From Bacteroidales bacterium UBA6248 (GTDB lineage Bacteria; Bacteroidota; Bacteroidia; Bacteroidales; Lentimicrobiaceae), in contig DJVU01000002.1 in assembly GCA_002441345.1 (NCBI GenBank), forward strand, positions 5,126-17,484: a DNA stretch of 12,359 bases, written 5' to 3'. This document shows, piece after piece, positions 1 through 5,960 of this stretch (position 1 is the first letter of the stretch; every line of letters starts with the position of its first letter). The position numbers were made by a program, and so were the translations under genes. The notes under the pieces are model-generated. The model saw only the letters and a list, made by a program, of their open reading frames with translations, did not search any database and had not been told where the DNA came from.

Positions 1-45
1 ACACACTTTCCAGGCGTGCGCCTTCGACCACTCGGCCATCTCTCC
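1..45 (-). tRNA. tRNA-Ser (anticodon GGA), 3' part cut by window edge
   Basis: Read on the minus strand, the sequence begins with the acceptor-stem 5' half GGAGAGA at 45. It continues through a class II-type D arm (GCCGAG, GGTCGAAGGC) into an anticodon loop CTGGAAA, giving anticodon GGA (Ser, UCC/UCU). The long variable arm, T arm and 3' acceptor lie beyond position 1, so only the first 45 or so bases are present. The 5' half fits bacterial tRNA-Ser closely. It is the last feature of the minus-strand series tatD-like, ansA, tRNA-Ser, and a candidate terminator separates it from ansA. No perfect TAnnTTTG promoter was found directly upstream; TATTTTAG, about 42 bases upstream, is one mismatch away. 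Confidence 0.93.
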
Positions 46-104
46 GGAAACAGCGCATTTCGCCGCCTGTTATCCTTATTCAGGGCGCTAAAATACAAAA
101 AATT

Positions 105-144
105 GTAAAAGATTGGTTTTAATAGACTTTTTTTAATCTTTTAC
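105..144 (-). terminator. Candidate rho-independent terminator of ansA
   Basis: A perfect 10-bp inverted repeat, GTAAAAGATT (105-114) and AATCTTTTAC (135-144), encloses a 20-base loop. Read on the minus strand, the second arm is followed by a T-rich tract (AATTTTTTGTATTTT). That suits an intrinsic terminator for the asparaginase gene ending at 230. The stem is AT-rich and the loop long, so strength is uncertain. The T-rich tract may also contribute to the promoter region of the downstream tRNA-Ser. Confidence 0.5.
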
Positions 145-179
145 CTGAAATCATTGTTCCCATAATCAGGGCCTTAGCA

Positions 180-198
180 ATTTAGAACGATTCTAAAT
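180..198. repeat. Short perfect palindrome ATTTAGAA-CGA-TTCTAAAT
   Basis: Two 8-bp arms (180-187 and 191-198) are perfect reverse complements separated by three bases. The element lies about 30 bases past the ansA stop codon, before the candidate terminator. It could be a small hairpin in the ansA 3' untranslated region or a protein-binding dyad. Nothing in the sequence separates these options. Confidence 0.4.
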
Positions 199-229
199 CG
201 GACTGACCTGTTTTTGGTTTTGAAATACC

Positions 230-1255
230 CTATTCAATCGTAAGCTCCCCGCGCAGGGGGGTTTGCAACAATCGTTCAAACGTCAGACCTGTGTGACCCT
301 GTCCCAGCAAAAACATTGTTTTTGCTATCGCCGATTCCGTGGTAATGTCGAAACCTCCCACAACACCAATCCCGCCCAGCTGCACACTGGTTTCGTACTT
401 GCCCATCTCCACCGACCCGCCCTTGCACTGGGTTACGTTAAAAATAGTTATCCCGCGTTCTATACCCCTTGAGAGTGCCTGCAAAAACCAGGGATCGGTC
501 GGAGCGTTGCCGGCTCCGTAAGTTTCCAGAATCAGTGCTTTTAAGCCCGGAATCGTCATTATGCTGTTCACCACCGATTCCGTGATGCCCGGAAACAGTT
601 TCAGTATAGCTACGCCTGGATCCAGATTTTTGTGAACCTTCAGTTTTTTGAAATTCGGTTTCAATATGTGCTGGTGGTTGTATCGTATATGCACCCCAAC
701 CTGCGCCAGCAAGGGATAATTCCCGCTCAGAAAGGCATTGAAATTCTCAGCATTGAACTTATTGGTACGGTTCCCGCGCATCAGGCGGTTTTCAAAACAA
801 ATGCTCACTTCCGGAACTACCGGGGTGTCATCGGTTTTGGCCGCCGCAATTTCGATGGCATTGATGAAGTTCTCCCTTCCGTCGGTCCTGAGCACACCCA
901 TAGGCAATTGCGATCCCGTGAAGACTACCGGTTTGTTCAGATTTTCAAGCATAAAGCTCAGCACCGAGGCTGTGTAAGCCATGGTATCGGTACCATGAAG
1001 TACGACAAATCCGTCGTACTTTTCGTAGTTTTCTTCAATAACACTGGCCAGCTTTACCCAAAACATGGGATTCATGTTGGATGAGTCAATCAATGGCTCG
1101 AAACAGTAGGAATCTATTGTGCAGTTAAAATTCTGCAATACCGGTATGTGCTTGTACAGGGCATCAAAGTTGAACGGTGTCAACGCCCCGCTTACCGGAT
1201 CCTGAATCATTCCTATCGTACCGCCGGTGTAGATTACCAATATGTTCGATTCCAT
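230..1255 (-). CDS. ansA: Type I L-asparaginase (asparaginase/glutaminase family)
   Basis: This 341-residue protein hydrolyses L-asparagine to aspartate and ammonia. Length and sequence match the cytoplasmic type I enzymes (E. coli AnsA is about 338 residues), and no signal peptide is seen. The first family signature, YTGGTIG at residues 9-15, contains the expected nucleophilic threonine (T10). The second, HGTDTMAYTAS at 87-97, contains the T89-D90 pair used in catalysis. FTGSQLP (112-118) and LRTDGRENF (122-130) are further conserved blocks. The C-terminal domain carries ETYGAGNAP, typical of the type I oligomer interface and allosteric region. The ATG at 1255 puts the catalytic motif at the usual distance from the N terminus. 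It lies 69 bases downstream of the TatD-like gene on the same strand, and no clear promoter is visible in the gap, so the two may be co-transcribed. Type I function is a family assignment; substrate preference over glutamine cannot be read here. Confidence 0.95.
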   Translation of the reverse strand: MESNILVIYTGGTIGMIQDPVSGALTPFNFDALYKHIPVLQNFNCTIDSYCFEPLIDSSNMNPMFWVKLASVIEENYEKYDGFVVLHGTDTMAYTASVLSFMLENLNKPVVFTGSQLPMGVLRTDGRENFINAIEIAAAKTDDTPVVPEVSICFENRLMRGNRTNKFNAENFNAFLSGNYPLLAQVGVHIRYNHQHILKPNFKKLKVHKNLDPGVAILKLFPGITESVVNSIMTIPGLKALILETYGAGNAPTDPWFLQALSRGIERGITIFNVTQCKGGSVEMGKYETSVQLGGIGVVGGFDITTESAIAKTMFLLGQGHTGLTFERLLQTPLRGELTIE

Positions 1256-1324
1256 GCTGTTATGTTTATGGTATGTTTTGAAGACTGTACTTTGTCTGTC
1301 TGGTTTTTTTCAGTCGGACAGGTT

Positions 1325-2104
1325 TTATGCTTTCCCTTCCGGGAAAAATAGCCGCATCGCATTTCTGCTGGTTGCTTCGGCGATTTCTTCCACAGCTGTG
1401 CCAGTAATTTCTGCCACTTTTTCTGCTATCAGAGGTATGTATGCAGGTTCATTTCGTTTGCCCCGGTAAGGCACAGGTGCAAGAAACGGCGCATCCGTTT
1501 CCAGAACAAGATGTTTCAGGTCGATGTGCTTCAGCGTCTCCTGCATTTTATTGTTTTTGAATGTGATAACGCCTCCCAGTCCCAGACTGAAACCCAGTCC
1601 GGTTGCCTGCTTTGCCTGTTCCACACTTCCCGAGAAGCAATGGAAAATTCCTTTTAAGTCCGGATTATTCACCTCTTTCAGTATTCGTATCACCTCATTG
1701 AACGACTCCCGAATGTGTATTACCAGCGGAAGGCCGCTGCCTGCCGCCAGTTCGATATGATGCCTGAAGACGTATTCCTGCTCCCGGGCAAAGGTCTTAT
1801 CCCAGTACAGGTCGATACCACACTCTCCTATGCCGAAGAAGTTTTTTGCCTGTAGCATTTTTTCAACAAGCGCCAGTTCGTCCCGGTAATTTTCCTTTAC
1901 GGAAGTGGGATGCAGGCCGATCATAGGGAAGCAGTTGCCGGGAAAATCTTCTGCCAGCATTAGCATTGGCTCCAGGGAGCTGCTGTCGATGTTGGGAAGC
2001 ATCATAATGTCAACACCTGCAGCCACTGCCCTGCCGATTATCTCCGCGCGATCCGGTTCAAACTCTTCGAGATAAAGGTGGGTATGGGTATCAATCAGTT
2101 TCAT
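1325..2104 (-). CDS. TatD-family metal-dependent hydrolase (putative 3'-5' DNase)
   Basis: This 259-residue TIM-barrel hydrolase is of normal length for the TatD/YcfH/YabD group. Members are divalent-metal-dependent nucleases, usually linked to DNA repair or oxidative damage; some act on D-aminoacyl substrates. All expected metal ligands are visible: DTHTH (H7, H9), GECGID with E94, H130 in LVIHIRE, H155 in IFHCFSG, and D204 in LETDAPFLAP. The start is placed at the ATG at 2104 because the HxH motif must lie near the N terminus. An upstream in-frame ATG would add 47 residues with no family similarity and would read through the promoter. A strong promoter (TTTG-N18-TATCTTTG) ends only four bases before this ATG. 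The gene is divergent from the glycosyltransferase and is followed by ansA. The exact cellular substrate is unknown. Confidence 0.95.
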   Translation of the reverse strand: MKLIDTHTHLYLEEFEPDRAEIIGRAVAAGVDIMMLPNIDSSSLEPMLMLAEDFPGNCFPMIGLHPTSVKENYRDELALVEKMLQAKNFFGIGECGIDLYWDKTFAREQEYVFRHHIELAAGSGLPLVIHIRESFNEVIRILKEVNNPDLKGIFHCFSGSVEQAKQATGLGFSLGLGGVITFKNNKMQETLKHIDLKHLVLETDAPFLAPVPYRGKRNEPAYIPLIAEKVAEITGTAVEEIAEATSRNAMRLFFPEGKA

Positions 2105-2108
2105 GCGG

Positions 2109-2138
2109 CAAAGATACCGCATTCCCACAGAGTTCAAA
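2109..2138 (-). promoter_or_regulatory. Bacteroidota-type promoter of the TatD-like gene
   Basis: On the minus strand TTTG (2138-2135) is followed after 18 bases by TATCTTTG (2116-2109). These match the -33 TTTG and -7 TAnnTTTG consensus of the primary sigma factor in Bacteroidota. Only CCGC separates the -7 box from the ATG at 2104, so the transcript should begin at or within a few bases of the start codon. Confidence 0.7.
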
Positions 2139-2223
2139 TACCAGTACACTTTATAAACGTCAGGACAATTTGCCTTTTCTGCCAGCCCTGCCTCTATTTC
2201 AACCGGGGCTTGGCACATTTTCT

Positions 2224-2231
2224 TACATTTG
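2224..2231 (+). promoter_or_regulatory. Candidate -7 promoter element for the glycosyltransferase
   Basis: TACATTTG is a perfect TAnnTTTG match, 22 bases before the ATG at 2254. The -33 region is poor (a TTTC 23 bases upstream is the nearest), so the promoter may be weak or need an activator. Its position argues for the 2254 start over an in-frame ATG at 2170, which lies upstream of the element. Confidence 0.5.
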
Positions 2232-2253
2232 CGGAAGCAATCCAATCGTTTTC

Positions 2254-3246
2254 ATGGCAGTGAAGATCCTGATCATACGTTTCAGTTCCATTGGCGATAT
2301 CGTGCTTACCTCTCCGGTGGTGCGCTGCCTGAAGTCGCAACTGCCCGGTGCGGAAATACACTATCTCACCCGCGATGTTCATGCCCGCATGCTTGAGGCA
2401 AATCCGTACATCGACCGCGTCATTGCTTTCAGGAGTAACATCTGCGAGGTAATTCCACTGCTGAAGGATCAGAAGTATTACCGGATTATCGATCTGCACC
2501 GCAACCTCCGGTCGTGGTTTACGCTCCTCAACCTTTGGAGGCCGTTCAGCAGTTTCCGGAAACTGAATGCCGGCAAATGGCTGCTCGTAAATTTTAAAAT
2601 CGACCGCCTGCCCCCTGTACATATAGTCGACCGCTACATGCAGGCAGTAGCAAAATTTGGCATTGTAAACGACGGGCTGGGACTCGACTTCTTTATCCCG
2701 CCGGCGGAGGAAGTGCCTGTTTCGGAGTTGCCGGAAACATTCAGGGAAGGATTCACGGCCTTTGTTACCGGAGGGCGGCATAATACCAAAATCCTGCCTG
2801 CGCAACGCATTATCGATATATGCCGCCTTTTAAATTATCCTGTAGTACTTCTGGGCGGATCCGAAGACAGCGAACGGGCCGGGGAGGTTGAAAACACTCC
2901 CGGTCTTACCGTTTATAATGCCTGCGGAAAGTATAACCTTTTGCAGTCGGCGTCGCTGTTGCGTAAAGCAAAGAATGTTATTTCAAACGATACCGGTCTT
3001 ATGCATATTGCTGCCGCATTTCAGAAACCCATGGTATCGGTGTGGGGAAATACGGTTCCGGAGTTCGGGATGTATCCGTACCTGTCAGCGGATGTTCCTT
3101 CCATGATCGCAGAGGTGAAAGGTCTGCCCTGCCGGCCATGCAGTAAGATCGGCCATCCGAAGTGCCCCAAAGGACATTTTCGCTGTATGCTCGACCAGGA
3201 CATAAATGCCATCGCAACATTCATTAATGAACATAATATCGGGTAG
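2254..3246 (+). CDS. Glycosyltransferase family 9 (heptosyltransferase-like)
   Basis: This 330-residue GT-B-fold cytoplasmic enzyme resembles the ADP-heptose:LPS heptosyltransferases WaaC/WaaF/WaaQ, which extend the inner core of lipopolysaccharide. The N-terminal signature ILIIRFSSIGDIVLTSP (residues 5-21) contains the conserved catalytic-region Asp (D15). The C-terminal nucleotide-sugar motif is SNDTGLMHIAAAF (244-256) with D246 and H251. A late block, PCRPCSKIGHPKCPKGHFRCM (292-312), contains four cysteines and the KGHFRCM element found near the C terminus of family members. The start at 2254 removes 28 poorly conserved residues and places the motif at the N terminus. No other LPS biosynthesis genes are nearby, so it is a stand-alone locus. 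Donor and acceptor cannot be told from sequence; heptose is inferred from the family. Confidence 0.9.
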   Translation: MAVKILIIRFSSIGDIVLTSPVVRCLKSQLPGAEIHYLTRDVHARMLEANPYIDRVIAFRSNICEVIPLLKDQKYYRIIDLHRNLRSWFTLLNLWRPFSSFRKLNAGKWLLVNFKIDRLPPVHIVDRYMQAVAKFGIVNDGLGLDFFIPPAEEVPVSELPETFREGFTAFVTGGRHNTKILPAQRIIDICRLLNYPVVLLGGSEDSERAGEVENTPGLTVYNACGKYNLLQSASLLRKAKNVISNDTGLMHIAAAFQKPMVSVWGNTVPEFGMYPYLSADVPSMIAEVKGLPCRPCSKIGHPKCPKGHFRCMLDQDINAIATFINEHNIG

Positions 3247-3247
3247 G

Positions 3248-3294
3248 TCCTTTTATTTGAAAGGATTGCCGGATAATTGACTTTCGGACGAAAG
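3248..3294. repeat. Two short inverted repeats between convergent genes
   Basis: TCCTTT/AAAGGA (3248-3253 and 3260-3265, loop of six) and CTTTCG/CGAAAG (3281-3286 and 3289-3294) lie in the 68-base gap between the convergent glycosyltransferase and LOG-family genes. They are placed where terminators for both genes would be expected. Neither has a long T-run, so intrinsic termination is only a possibility. Confidence 0.35.
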
Positions 3295-3314
3295 CGGGTA
3301 CGCTTACATTCCGT

Positions 3315-3956
3315 TTATTTCATCATTCCGGCAGTATCGGCTTTCAGGTCGTCTATCCATTTGCTGCTGACTTTTTGCTGCCTGAAAGAGAGCAGAGCCC
3401 CGACAAGAGCTTCCGGATCTTCGTTTACCAGCAGATTACCCCGGTGTTCGGGCCTGACGAATTTTTGCGTAACCGTATAGTCGAGAAACTGTACAAGGTG
3501 GTTGTAATAACCCTTTGTATTCAGCAGTGCAATGGGTTTATCGATGATTTCGAGCTGATTCCACGACATAACTTCAAAAATCTCATCCATGGTGCCGATT
3601 CCCCCGGGCATGGCGATAAAGGCATCTGCAAGCAGGGCCATTTTTTCCTTACGGATGCTCATTGAGTCCACCACGTGAAATTCTTTCAGGGCAGTATACG
3701 CGACTTCCTTTTCAATCAATCCTTTAGGCATGACACCGATCACACGGCCTCCTTCCTGCAGACATGCATCGGCGATAGAGCGCATCAGACCGATGTTGCT
3801 GCCGCCGTAAACCAGTGTAATTCCTTTTTTCCCCATCAAAGCTCCCAGCGCGCGGGCAGCATGGGTGTATTCGGGATCCGATCCGGTAGAGGATCCGCAA
3901 AATACACAGATTGATTTTATGGGGGAGTCTGAAGTGGTGTTGTCGGATTGGTTCAT
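3315..3956 (-). CDS. LOG/TIGR00730-family nucleotide 5'-monophosphate phosphoribohydrolase
   Basis: This 213-residue Rossmann-fold protein belongs to the LOG family, often misannotated as lysine decarboxylase. Characterised members release a free base from (cytokinin) nucleoside 5'-monophosphates, giving ribose 5-phosphate. Diagnostic motifs are ICVFCGSSTG (16-25), LVYGGSNIGLM (48-58), VMPKGL (75-80) and the signature SIRKEKM...MPGGIGTMDE (100-125), with catalytic-type R102 and E125. It lies 60 bases downstream of the M64 peptidase gene on the same strand. The only promoter-like sequence in the gap, TAGCTTTT, has one mismatch to TAnnTTTG, so co-transcription is possible. In non-plant-associated bacteria the physiological substrate is usually unknown and may be purine salvage or nucleotide sanitation. 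The family call is firm; the substrate is not. Confidence 0.92.
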   Translation of the reverse strand: MNQSDNTTSDSPIKSICVFCGSSTGSDPEYTHAARALGALMGKKGITLVYGGSNIGLMRSIADACLQEGGRVIGVMPKGLIEKEVAYTALKEFHVVDSMSIRKEKMALLADAFIAMPGGIGTMDEIFEVMSWNQLEIIDKPIALLNTKGYYNHLVQFLDYTVTQKFVRPEHRGNLLVNEDPEALVGALLSFRQQKVSSKWIDDLKADTAGMMK

Positions 3957-4016
3957 AGGTTCATTAGTTGAAACGAAAAAGCTATCTGAATCTGCGGATG
4001 ACGCTGTTGCCCGTAA

Positions 4017-5285
4017 TTATTTGATGTGCGCCTCCAGCATTTCGCGTAAAGCCTTTTTGCACACCGGACAGAAATTGTTGTATGTCAGCGACTTCATGGT
4101 GCAGTCGTGGGAAGGACGATAAATTCCCCGGGTCATATATCCGCCACCCTCAAAGGCTCCGAGGGGATGCTTGTTTTTATCTTTTTCGGGTGTGGGGATG
4201 GGAGTGCCTTCCGGAACCATATCCTTCCATTTCCGGTTAAAATCAACGAGTGTGGTGAGGTTGGGCTCCCAGGGTTCGATGCTTAGGTTGTAGAAGTCTT
4301 CATAGGCCACGGCAGAGTTGTAGTACTCATCGCCGAGTCCGGCAAAGCTGTGCCCGAATTCGTGAACGAATACATAGTCGGCGAACGGGTTGTCGCTAGT
4401 GAACAATGCGTAGTGGTTATAAATTCCGCCGCCTCCGTAAACCTGTGAATTGGCAACGATGCAGATGTGGTCGTACGGGACGTTGGCGGCGGCATCGCGT
4501 ACGCTGCGCATGTCGGTGGTAGTAAGGTAACGTTCGATGTCGAAAGTGTAGAAATTACTGTTTAAAACCGTTTTCTTCCAGATATCCTTTCCGGGAATGT
4601 CGGCTCCGCTTTCCGACGAAATGGCTTCCACTCCGCGAATGTTAATGTTGCCTGCATATTCGCTGAATGGTTCACATTTAAGAAGAAAGGCAGCCAGACG
4701 GTTGCAGTCCTCCCGGAATTTGCCCATTTCATCGCTGGTATATCCTTCGGGAATCATAACGATGTCGAGACATTTATCGGGTTTGCCGGAAGCGTGAACG
4801 TCGAAAGAGGGAAATTCGAGTTTTCGCTCTTTACGGATGAAATAGCTGGCAGGATCTATGTTGAGAGTAAACTGTTTTTCCCAGTTGCCGTCGCGGAGGC
4901 GTTTAAAAAAATCTACCGTCACCGGTTTACGCGGATACGGCATAATTACATTTTCGGGGAAGGCTTTGCGCGTTGTACGTGCCTCTGCCGTGGTCTGCCA
5001 TTCCGAGAACAGGCTTGAATAGCCTCTGGAGTAGATCAGGGCACTGTCTTCACGGCTGGTTACGGTAAATTTATAATTCCCGTAGTCGAACGGACAAACC
5101 AGTATTGTTTTTGACCCGCCCCAGTATGGTTCTTCAATAAGTTCTTCCAGGGCATATACATCGGTATCCGAGGTTCCGGCATGCATGTAATCGATGCGAA
5201 GGGTCTTACTGTAGAAATACTTCTCGAACTGGGCCTGAGAGCTGGTGGCAAACAGGATCAGCAAAAGGGTGAACACCTTTTTCAT
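4017..5285 (-). CDS. Secreted M64-family (IgA-peptidase-like) zinc metallopeptidase
   Basis: The 422-residue protein starts with a clear signal peptide (MKKVFTLLLILFATSSQA, cleavage likely after residue 18), so it is exported to the periplasm or outside. Residues about 20-150 form a beta-rich N-terminal domain like that of other Bacteroidota M64 proteins. The catalytic domain follows from about 160 (LDIVMIPEGYTSDEM, 173-187). The zinc site is HEFGHSFAGLGDEY at 308-321: H308 and H312 are ligands, E309 the general base, and D319 or a neighbour the likely third ligand. The C terminus has CTMKS...FCPVCKKAL with C395, C406 and C409, typical of the family. M64 is named after a Clostridium IgA protease, but most Bacteroidota members are not known to cut IgA; a general secreted endopeptidase is the safer call. 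It has its own promoter and precedes the LOG-family gene. Confidence 0.92.
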   Translation of the reverse strand: MKKVFTLLLILFATSSQAQFEKYFYSKTLRIDYMHAGTSDTDVYALEELIEEPYWGGSKTILVCPFDYGNYKFTVTSREDSALIYSRGYSSLFSEWQTTAEARTTRKAFPENVIMPYPRKPVTVDFFKRLRDGNWEKQFTLNIDPASYFIRKERKLEFPSFDVHASGKPDKCLDIVMIPEGYTSDEMGKFREDCNRLAAFLLKCEPFSEYAGNINIRGVEAISSESGADIPGKDIWKKTVLNSNFYTFDIERYLTTTDMRSVRDAAANVPYDHICIVANSQVYGGGGIYNHYALFTSDNPFADYVFVHEFGHSFAGLGDEYYNSAVAYEDFYNLSIEPWEPNLTTLVDFNRKWKDMVPEGTPIPTPEKDKNKHPLGAFEGGGYMTRGIYRPSHDCTMKSLTYNNFCPVCKKALREMLEAHIK

Positions 5286-5311
5286 AACATTGATGGATAA
5301 AAACCTACCGG

Positions 5312-5341
5312 CAAAAATAGGGATTGTTGCACAAAGCGAAA
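5312..5341 (-). promoter_or_regulatory. Promoter of the M64 peptidase gene
   Basis: On the minus strand TATTTTTG (5319-5312) is a perfect TAnnTTTG -7 element, preceded after 18 bases by TTTC (5341-5338), one mismatch from the -33 TTTG. It lies 26 bases before the ATG at 5285, giving an expected leader of about 20 bases. Confidence 0.65.
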
Positions 5342-5395
5342 GGAAAAACCAATTCTGACCGAAGTAATTTAAAAATTGATTCGGAGAGTAAGTGC

Positions 5396-5426
5396 TTGCA
5401 TGGATTCCAAATAATGTTTATTTTTG
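5396..5426 (+). promoter_or_regulatory. Promoter of tRNA-Arg
   Basis: TTGC (5396-5399), 19 bases, then TATTTTTG (5419-5426) fits the Bacteroidota -33/-7 arrangement nearly perfectly. The -7 box ends 15 bases before the tRNA 5' end. Confidence 0.75.
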
Positions 5427-5441
5427 CAGCCCGTTTTCCAT

Positions 5442-5513
5442 GGCCCTGTAGTTCAACGGATAGAACGGAAGTTTCCTAAACTTTAAATACAGGTTCGATT
5501 CCTGTCGGGGCTA
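5442..5513 (+). tRNA. tRNA-Arg (anticodon CCU)
   Basis: A complete cloverleaf of 72 bases can be folded. The acceptor stem is GGCCCTG/CGGGGCT with two G-U type pairs, and the discriminator is A at 5513. The D stem is GTTC/GAAC. The anticodon stem is GAAGT/ACTTT, with loop TTCCTAA giving CCU, which reads the rare Arg codon AGG. A four-base variable loop precedes the T arm ACAGG-TTCGATT-CCTGT. CCA is not encoded. A strong promoter precedes it. tRNA-Arg genes are frequent integration targets of tyrosine-recombinase elements, and the downstream sequence here is unusual. Confidence 0.95.
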
Positions 5514-5567
5514 CAAAAACTTGCATAACTTGTTGTAAAACAATAACTTAAAATTTTTTACCTGCGG

Positions 5568-5589
5568 ATGTGTACGAAATGTGTACGAA
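5568..5589. repeat. Perfect tandem direct repeat of 11 bp (ATGTGTACGAA x2)
   Basis: ATGTGTACGAA occurs at 5568-5578 and is repeated exactly at 5579-5589, 55 bases after the tRNA-Arg 3' end. Short direct repeats beside a tRNA are typical of arm-type binding sites for tyrosine recombinases, so this may be a remnant attachment region. The spacing of one helical turn would also suit a protein-binding array. Confidence 0.7.
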
Positions 5590-5618
5590 AAGGTTAATCA
5601 GATTTATGCCATAAAAAT

Positions 5619-5648
5619 AAAAGAGGTTGGTTTTCGCCAACCTCTTTT
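5619..5648 (-). terminator. Strong hairpin terminator, likely bidirectional
   Basis: A perfect 12-bp stem, AAAAGAGGTTGG (5619-5630) and CCAACCTCTTTT (5637-5648), encloses a six-base loop. On the minus strand the second arm runs into TTTTATTTTT, a good U-tract, and sits 14 bases past the stop of the small ORF at 5663. On the plus strand only TTTT follows, so it may also stop transcription leaving tRNA-Arg. Confidence 0.75.
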
Positions 5649-5662
5649 ACTATAAACCTTTT

Positions 5663-5800
5663 TCATTCCAGTTCGCCTTGCTCAATCCTATGAATATATT
5701 CATCTATTCCTAAATTTTGTTTGTTGCTCACTGAGGTTAGGACAGATATTGTCAGGTATATGATTTTTTTTCGACAGGAAGGCCCGGAATTCGGATTCAT
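5663..5800 (-). CDS. Small ORF, 45 residues, unknown function
   Basis: An ATG at 5800 opens 45 codons ending with TGA at 5663. The protein starts MNPNSGPSCRKKIIYL, has a short moderately hydrophobic stretch (IIYLTISVLTSV, about residues 13-24) and ends in a charged helix-like tail (DEYIHRIEQGELE). No family is recognised. Support for a real gene is indirect: it ends just before a strong hairpin whose U-tract is on the same strand. Against it are the short length, no clear TAnnTTTG promoter upstream and no known homologue. It could equally be the residue of a decayed mobile-element gene. Confidence 0.3.
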   Translation of the reverse strand: MNPNSGPSCRKKIIYLTISVLTSVSNKQNLGIDEYIHRIEQGELE

Positions 5801-5960
5801 GTCTTACCTGATTAATCCCTTGAGGTTACCCCGGCTGCATCCTGGTCATATTGTTAACAAATAGTGGAAAACGGCACCATACATCGTTTTTTTTTGTATA
5901 TTTATATCACTGGCCGCATACCTGTCATTAGTTTCCCGCTACCAACCTTTTTCTGAAAGC

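Larger units (their letters stand above)
5514..5960. other. 447-base intergenic region after tRNA-Arg, possible integration scar
   Basis: No conventional gene is visible. From left to right the region holds an AT-rich stretch, a tandem 11-bp repeat (5568-5589), a strong hairpin (5619-5648), a 45-codon minus-strand ORF (5663-5800) and a T-rich leader before the CPBP gene. In that leader, TATATTTA at 5897-5904 is one mismatch from TAnnTTTG and may be the operon promoter, but no matching -33 box was found. No second copy of the tRNA 3' end, which would mark the far end of an intact element, was seen in the window, and there is no integrase. Confidence 0.45.

Noticed and set aside
52..89. Nested inverted repeat AGCGC/GCGCT with CCTG/CAGG just upstream of tRNA-Ser
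   Set aside because: The stem is interrupted by a nine-base bulge and has no known counterpart; probably chance in a GC-richer patch.
632..1084. Plus-strand 150-codon ORF opposite ansA
   Set aside because: It is antisense to a well-supported asparaginase with all catalytic motifs and has no recognisable domain.
2105..2245. N-terminal extension of the TatD-like protein from an ATG at 2245
   Set aside because: The added 47 residues have no TatD character and the tatD promoter lies inside them.
2194..2805. Minus-strand 203-codon ORF opposite the glycosyltransferase
   Set aside because: It mirrors the GT9 coding sequence, shows no family features, and overlaps the divergent promoter region.
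5320..5335. TTTG only 12 bases from the M64 -7 element
   Set aside because: The spacing is too short for a -33/-7 pair; TTTC at 18 bases is the better partner.
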